Part shown: positions 8,005-11,528 of the stretch, one piece after another
How positions within the stretch are numbered: position 1 is the stretch's first letter
Layout: every line of letters starts with the position of its first letter
Assembly (NCBI GenBank): GCA_001599755.1
Contig: BCHX01000029.1
Span: 1-11,528 of the forward strand
Source of the DNA: Gliomastix tumulicola
Taxonomy: Eukaryota > Ascomycota > Sordariomycetes > Hypocreales > Bionectriaceae
Direction of reading: 5' to 3'
Length of the DNA: 11,528 nt
Program-made: the position numbers and the translations under genes
The notes under the pieces: generated by a model
What the model saw: only the letters and a program-made list of their open reading frames with translations
What the model was told of the DNA's origin: nothing
Database searches by the model: none

Positions 8005-8370
8005 CTACACCGGGGGGCAGCAGGCGGGGAGGCCACGCTTGTGCACGCGCGCTAGCCAGGACAGGCCTTGACGCTGGGAGCCCCTGTCTGCGCCCTCCAA
8101 GATCACTGAACATCGCCCTGCAAGGCCACTGAACATCGTATCTGCCAGAATGCGTACCTTCTGAAGAGCGCGCAGTTGGAGCCTCCAAAAGCCAAGCGCA
8201 CCTCCACTGTAATAGATTAGAACAACGTGGGAACCACCTTTTCCAAGGTCAGCCTCGCAAAGGGGATTCTTGCAAGGTTCCTTGGAGTCTGTTGGGAAGG
8301 CCTCCAAAACTCCCCCAGCATTGAAAATCTGTGTCAAATCACATATATCTTGGCTGTTGTTCCTGCGCAT
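8005..8370 (-). CDS. Possible exon or relic of an unrecognised Cys-motif protein
   Basis: An open minus-strand frame from ATG 8370 encodes 121 residues: MRRNNSQDICDLTQIFNAGG near the start, then KEPCKNPLCEADLGKGGSHV, then a hydrophobic-aromatic stretch (VVLIYYSGGALGFWRLQ). Just upstream is a well-formed 3' splice site (TTTGACATTTGATTCCTCAG, ending at 8374), so this may be an internal or last exon. The second half is translated from a 23-bp tandem repeat (8093-8138) and looks unlike protein; a GTACGC donor at about 8158 could end the exon earlier. The C-x4-C-x9-H stretch recurs in the minus-strand piece at 8556-8675. No family recognised. Confidence 0.35.
   Translation of the reverse strand: MRRNNSQDICDLTQIFNAGGVLEAFPTDSKEPCKNPLCEADLGKGGSHVVLIYYSGGALGFWRLQLRALQKVRILADTMFSGLAGRCSVILEGADRGSQRQGLSWLARVHKRGLPACCPPV
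8093..8138. repeat. Two-copy 23-bp tandem repeat
   Basis: CCCTCCAAGATCACTGAACATCG-type unit at 8093-8115 is followed directly by a second copy at 8116-8138. Both end CACTGAACATCG, with 20 of 23 positions identical. Plain tandem duplication; no role assigned. Confidence 0.85.
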
Positions 8371-8650
8371 GACCTGAGGAATCAAATGTCAAATTAGGTG
8401 TAGCGAATGGCAGTGAGGACCGCGCTGCTGGAGAGACCCATGCACTCTAGGCAGCAAGGCCGAGATTGCTTTAACAGACGTGGAGCTGTTGATCAAACGT
8501 GAGACTATGTATTTGCAGAGGGATTGAGATATACTTACGCAAATGGTGAGTAATGTCACTGGGGATCATGGCGACCCAAGCCATCCCTCCAAGCGCTACC
8601 CTCACATGGGTAGTTCTTGCAATGCTCCTCCAAGCTCTCTTGGCTGTCAA
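8233..8650 (-). repeat. Diverged direct repeat encoding a paired CKN-x2-CE motif
   Basis: Segments at about 8233-8300 and 8581-8650 align at roughly 70% by eye on the plus strand; both contain TTCTTGCAA preceded by GGG and a CCTC-CA block. On the minus strand they translate to EHCKNYPCEGSAWRDGLGRH and EPCKNPLCEADLGKGGSH, in the same strand sense and about 350 bp apart, with the Cys spacing kept. This looks like an internal duplication in a multi-exon gene, or two decayed copies of one exon. Confidence 0.5.
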
Positions 8651-8675
8651 CGCTCTGTCGGCTGCTGTCGTCCAT
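8556..8675 (-). CDS. Small ORF with Cys-pair motif, possible first exon
   Basis: ATG at 8675 (context GCGATGG) opens a 39-residue frame: MDDSSRQSVDSQESLEE, then HCKNYPCEGSAWRDGLGRHD, ending at TGA 8558-8556. A perfect GTAAGTATAT donor follows about 20 nt after the stop, and the acceptor at 8374 lies some 160 nt further on. However, the frame of this ORF does not join the open frame of the downstream piece through that intron; only phase 0 is open downstream and this frame arrives in phase 2. Either a different donor is used, the gene is frameshifted, or the ORF is not coding. The start is hydrophilic, with no signal peptide. Confidence 0.3.
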   Translation of the reverse strand: MDDSSRQSVDSQESLEEHCKNYPCEGSAWRDGLGRHDPQ

Positions 8676-8771
8676 CGCAGTGAAGAGGTTGAACTTTGAG
8701 TAGAAAGGGAACGGATTCAGATGGTATAGGGAAGGGATGAAGATGAAGATGAGATGCGGATGGCCAACATA

Positions 8772-9975
8772 CCTACACACAGAATGTTCTCGTTTTTCTT
8801 TTGGGGACGAAGTTACCTGCTGACAGCAACTTTCATTCTTCTCCACCTACCTTGCTCCACATGGGGCTTCAGAGCGTGTCTTTTTCAAGGATTCGTCCAT
8901 CACGCCGTGTGCGTGGCATCATGTCGGTGTATAAAAGTGGCATCATGCGCAGAACTTGGTCGCCTTACGCTACATCTGGGAATACATTGGCTAGGACACT
9001 CCGAATGGAATGGCAGGGGTGTATGACTCGGGCAGTATCACGGGCCCTATGTGCCCTCTGAAACATCATGGCCGTGTTCAAGGCCAGCGGCACCTGGCTA
9101 TCTTGTCACTGCTTGGGTTGCCGCACACCCTGCATTGAAGTCAGCGAGGGCCGTTTCTGCGGCCCATGGTCCTATGGTCGCATCTGATCAGCGGTACGGA
9201 AAGACTCGTAGGCTTGTCACACCGCTTGTCCGTGGCCCTTTGGGGGCTAGGTTGTTGGCTCATCTCGTATAGCATCTCTCCGCCTATCTTTCTCATCCTT
9301 TCTCATGCGGAGAGTTTAGCGCCTGCGGGTTCTTGCGAACCGTCCATTGGAACTTGTCAGCGTGGCAATACAGGACAATGCAATTGTTGCACCGCTTCAC
9401 TTCTCTATCACACGGTGGTCGGAGCGGGGTACATGGAGGGGAGGGCGTACAGGTTGCGTAAAGCTACACGCCCTCCTGGTATCCCTTGGAATTGTAGCGC
9501 ACTTACAACGTCCCCGTGGCGATGAAGTGAGGCGAGGCGTTGGGGGGTGCCACTACCCAACGAGAGCGTGCCAGTCTGAAGATAACCGTACGCCCTGTTC
9601 CACGGCGGATAAACCGCTGGCCTCAACGTGAGGGATGCCGGCCGCTGGTCGTGACAACTGCTGTTGCCTAGAAGGGGTAAGTCGTAGGAATATATCGGTC
9701 GTAGCAGTCGGTCTCTTTCGCCAGGCGATAGGCGCTATACATGGGTGTTGGCGGTCTCATACAGGTTGCGCGTATCGTTAGGATGGAGCGTGGCAGCCGG
9801 CCCAAATTACGCTCGTTCACACTGGCCCTCAGAAATGTAGTGCTTATGGGTCCTCAACTCGGCCATGATGGCGCGGGGGCAAACGTTTGTGTACAACGCA
9901 GCCAATTCATGCCGCCTCAGCTTACCGTCCAACAGCGGGCCTTCGAGCACATGCCAGTTCAGAAAGTTGGCAAGC
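8772..9975 (+). repeat. Left arm of a large diverged inverted duplication
   Basis: This arm matches 10470-11287 in reverse complement. Clear blocks, by eye about 70-80% identical: 8981-9019 with 11090-11126 (CATTGG...CACTCCGAAT...ATGGCAGGGG); 9141-9268 with 10925-11050 (TCAGCGAGGG, GACTCGT, TGTCACACCGCTTG, CCGTGGCCC); 9550-9745 with 10727-10885 (TGCCACTAC, CCTAGAAGGGG, TTCGCCAGGYGATWGGCGCT). Relative to the right arm it has extra sequence of about 36 bp (9105-9140), about 23 bp (9269-9290) and about 220 bp (9319-9545), the last carrying a GGAGGGCGT/ACGCCCTCC hairpin (9440-9448, 9468-9476). The longest fossil reading frame lies on its minus strand (9408-10076). No terminal motifs identify the element. 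Confidence 0.75.
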
Positions 9976-10076
9976 TCCCTAACCCCCGTCGAACCCCTTA
10001 CCCCTTTCGATGTAAAAATTCTGGTGATTCTCTTTGAGGAGGTTCTTGGGCATCGTGTAGGAACGGGAACCACCAT
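9408..10076 (-). pseudogene. Fossil reading frame with two in-frame stops
   Basis: From ATG 10076 to the stop at 9408 the minus-strand frame runs 222 codons with only two internal stops: TAA at 9809-9807 and TAG at 9737-9735. Both could arise by one C-to-T change from a Gln codon. Segments read FLNWHVLEGPLLDGKLRRHE, ELRTHKHYISEGQCERA, then after the stops GPAATLHPNDTRNLYETANT and RLSPGERDRLLRPIYSYDLP. Composition is protein-like and far fewer stops occur than chance predicts. The right arm keeps the same frame only in pieces (KRQSPGE, then a stop). I do not recognise the family; a transposon or host-gene origin are both possible. The frame spans the sequence missing from the right arm, which suggests the right arm lost it. 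Confidence 0.5.
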
Positions 10077-10469
10077 CCCGCGATCGCGGTAGAATAGGCG
10101 TCATGCATGAGCCTCAGCCAGAGTCGCGCGCCCTTGAGCGAGTCGCTGACTTATCGTGGATCGCATCTCTACTCTTGCGGATGCCGGGGTTTCAGCTCCT
10201 GTGGGGTTCTAGAATTTGCCTATTGAAACTTCCAGGCGCCCAGTCGTAATGTACGCGACTTCCTTGGGGGTTTGTTCAATCAAGACGCAGCCGGTCATGC
10301 GGCGTATCCAGTGAGCGAGTGGACACTAGCCCGATACCTCAGTCGTCTGGTCGTGATGTGCCGGCCCTCTACATGGGTGACGTCCGCCTCACTCATTCCA
10401 ATGGCAGCGACCACAGGGGATTGGACAGTGAGGCGAACTCTCAAGTCTTGCTGACGGGTCGCTCCAGAG
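9976..10469. other. Spacer between the inverted arms
   Basis: Similarity between the arms fades here, though traces may reach the axis near 10.1-10.25 kb. It contains a 12-bp perfect palindrome, CCGCGATCGCGG, at 10078-10089. No gene is supported; the plus frame at 10272-10454 is short and unrecognised. Confidence 0.4.
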
Positions 10470-11287
10470 GTCGGCCAACGTCGGCGTAGGACTCCATGTG
10501 GGCCTGGAGCCAGCCTAGCAGCTCACCACGAGCCTGAGGCGGCCTGGCGCCCGTCCCGTCCCACCAGCGAGATCCAATTGGCAAATCAATAGACGCATTG
10601 TATTATGACGGGGTGAGCATCTGGGAGGCTCTCCAGACGCAGGTATGGGGCACAGGGACCCAAGGGTGACATGCGTAAAGAGTGGCTAGAAATAACTCAT
10701 GTGGCTGAAGCTCATCCACCCGTCTATCCATCTAAAGCGCCAATCACCTGGCGAATAAGACCTACTGCCACAACCGACATGTTCCCCTGCTGCTTGCCCC
10801 TTCTAGGAATCTCGTCTGGTGGACTTATTCGCCGCGAGACGGGATGTCTGACTATTCTCAGATTTGACACGTTCTTGCTGAGTAGTGGCAGCCCTGAACA
10901 TCCCGCATTCAAGAGAATGAGATGACGAGGTGGGCCAACAGCATGGCGCCCGGCGCTTTGGGGGCCACGGGCAAGCGGTGTGACATGCCCACGAGTCTTG
11001 ATGTGCCGCTGGTCAGACGCGGCCGTAGGTCGCAGAAAGTCCCTCGCTGAAAGATGACCAAACGCCGCTGGCCTTCGCGAGCCACCCCCCCCCTGCCATA
11101 CAATTCGGAGTGTTGACCAATGCATTTATGGATGCAGCGTGAGGCCCAACGAACACGGCGCGACGGACCAATCACCGAAGATCGAAAACGCCCGCATGTC
11201 GAGTAGGGTGGGTGGCAAGCAGGACGAGAGTGGCTTTAAGCAGCTGACTTGAGTCTCAAAGAAAATGCGAAGGCGATCTATGTAAAG
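10470..11287 (-). repeat. Right arm of the diverged inverted duplication
   Basis: Reverse-complement counterpart of 8772-9975, shorter mainly because about 220 bp and two small blocks are absent. Differences in the best-aligned stretch are mostly transitions (for example ATC/ACC, GGT/GGC, GTA/GTG within 57 bp). In the frame matching the left arm's fossil reading frame it has more stops, including TAA at 10755-10757 where the left arm has an Arg codon (AGA), and a TAG at about 10805. Its local open frames (plus 10671-10925; minus 10909-11175) are therefore probably chance survivors and not genes. Confidence 0.75.
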
Positions 11288-11372
11288 TGTGCTTTCCAGC
11301 TATGATGACCAAACATTCAGTTCATTCAAGCCGATCTCTTTCGCATAACTGTTCTGACGCAGAAACTTTACC

Positions 11373-11528
11373 ATGCCGCGCCCTTCCACCCTCATCCTGG
11401 TGGTCACAATCTACGCGAACTGCGTTCGGCTAGTCCAATTTAGGAATTACAGCACTGAGAAAATCTCTGCTTCAGTTTTCGCTTGCGAGAATGGTACGAC
11501 AACTACGAGGAAGGTCCCGAGGAAGGTC
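11373..11528 (+). CDS. Possible 5' end of a gene with hydrophobic N-terminus, runs off right edge
   Basis: ATG at 11373 has a strong context (ACCATGC) and opens 52 codons without a stop up to the last base. The N-terminus MPRPSTLILVVTIYANC has a short basic start and a hydrophobic core, compatible with a signal peptide or membrane anchor, followed by polar sequence (FRNYSTEKISASVFACENG) with an N-x-T glycosylation site. The end lies in a 12-bp tandem repeat (CGAGGAAGGTCC from 11506). It starts about 85 bp outside the inverted-repeat arm. With so little sequence, coding is uncertain and no family can be named. Confidence 0.35.
   Translation, partial: MPRPSTLILVVTIYANCVRLVQFRNYSTEKISASVFACENGTTTTRKVPRKV
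11506..11528. repeat. 12-bp tandem repeat at the window edge
   Basis: CGAGGAAGGTCC at 11506-11517 is followed by CGAGGAAGGTC, which is cut by the end of the window. The array may continue beyond it. Confidence 0.7.

Noticed and set aside
9166..9525. 119-codon plus-strand frame in the left arm
   Set aside because: The equivalent frame in the right arm is disrupted by indels and the translation is not protein-like beyond the shared block; the opposite strand carries the better fossil frame.
10078..10089. 12-bp palindrome CCGCGATCGCGG as a possible binding site
   Set aside because: A single short palindrome in GC-rich DNA with no nearby gene start; noted in the spacer entry but not supported as a regulatory site.
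1..11528. CRISPR arrays, defence islands or bacterial mobile systems
   Set aside because: No regularly spaced repeats, no ribosome-binding sites ahead of frames, and spliceosomal introns show the DNA is eukaryotic.

Overview
The window looks like a gene-poor, transposon-scarred accessory region of a filamentous ascomycete (Pezizomycotina). Reasons seen in the sequence: a fungal-type Zn(II)2Cys6 transcription factor, short spliceosomal introns of 45-134 nt with GCTGAC/GCTAAC-like branch sites, a fragment resembling fungal von Willebrand A (vWA) proteins, and a retroelement tail of CTGAA repeats. There are no bacterial-style operons, no CRISPR array and no tRNA or rRNA that I can support. Species cannot be told from the sequence.

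Layout. 1-373: 3' end of an unrecognised gene entering from the left edge. 774-1097: a 324-bp MITE-like element with about 50-70 bp imperfect terminal inverted repeats. 1461-2495 (+): the one clearly intact gene, a two-exon, 322-residue Zn(II)2Cys6 regulator without room for the usual fungal_trans domain. 2496-3638: no supported gene. 3639-4361 (-): probable three-exon, 176-residue gene of unknown function whose 3' end runs through a short GC-rich repeat. 5160-6338: an insertion bounded by a 14-bp direct repeat and ending in CTGAA repeats, best read as a truncated or non-autonomous non-LTR retroelement. 6440-6830: scattered open but broken frames. 6995-7317 (-): C-terminal remnant of a vWA protein with a frameshift. 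8005-8675 (-): two pieces carrying a duplicated Cys-pair motif. 8772-11287: two diverged copies of one sequence in inverted orientation, the largest hidden structure here; the left copy holds a fossil reading frame with only two stops. 11373-11528 (+): start of an ORF that runs off the right edge.

The parts do not form a visible pathway. The window reads as one working regulator gene, with a MITE in its upstream region, set among relics: a dead vWA gene, a retroelement, and an inverted duplication whose differences are largely C/T and G/A transitions. That bias and the CAA/CAG-to-stop pattern are compatible with repeat-induced point mutation, but base composition is not strongly AT-rich, so any such episode was mild or old. 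No convincing new multi-gene system was found. The best leads are the inverted duplication with its fossil frame, the Cys-repeat pieces and the retroelement-like insertion.
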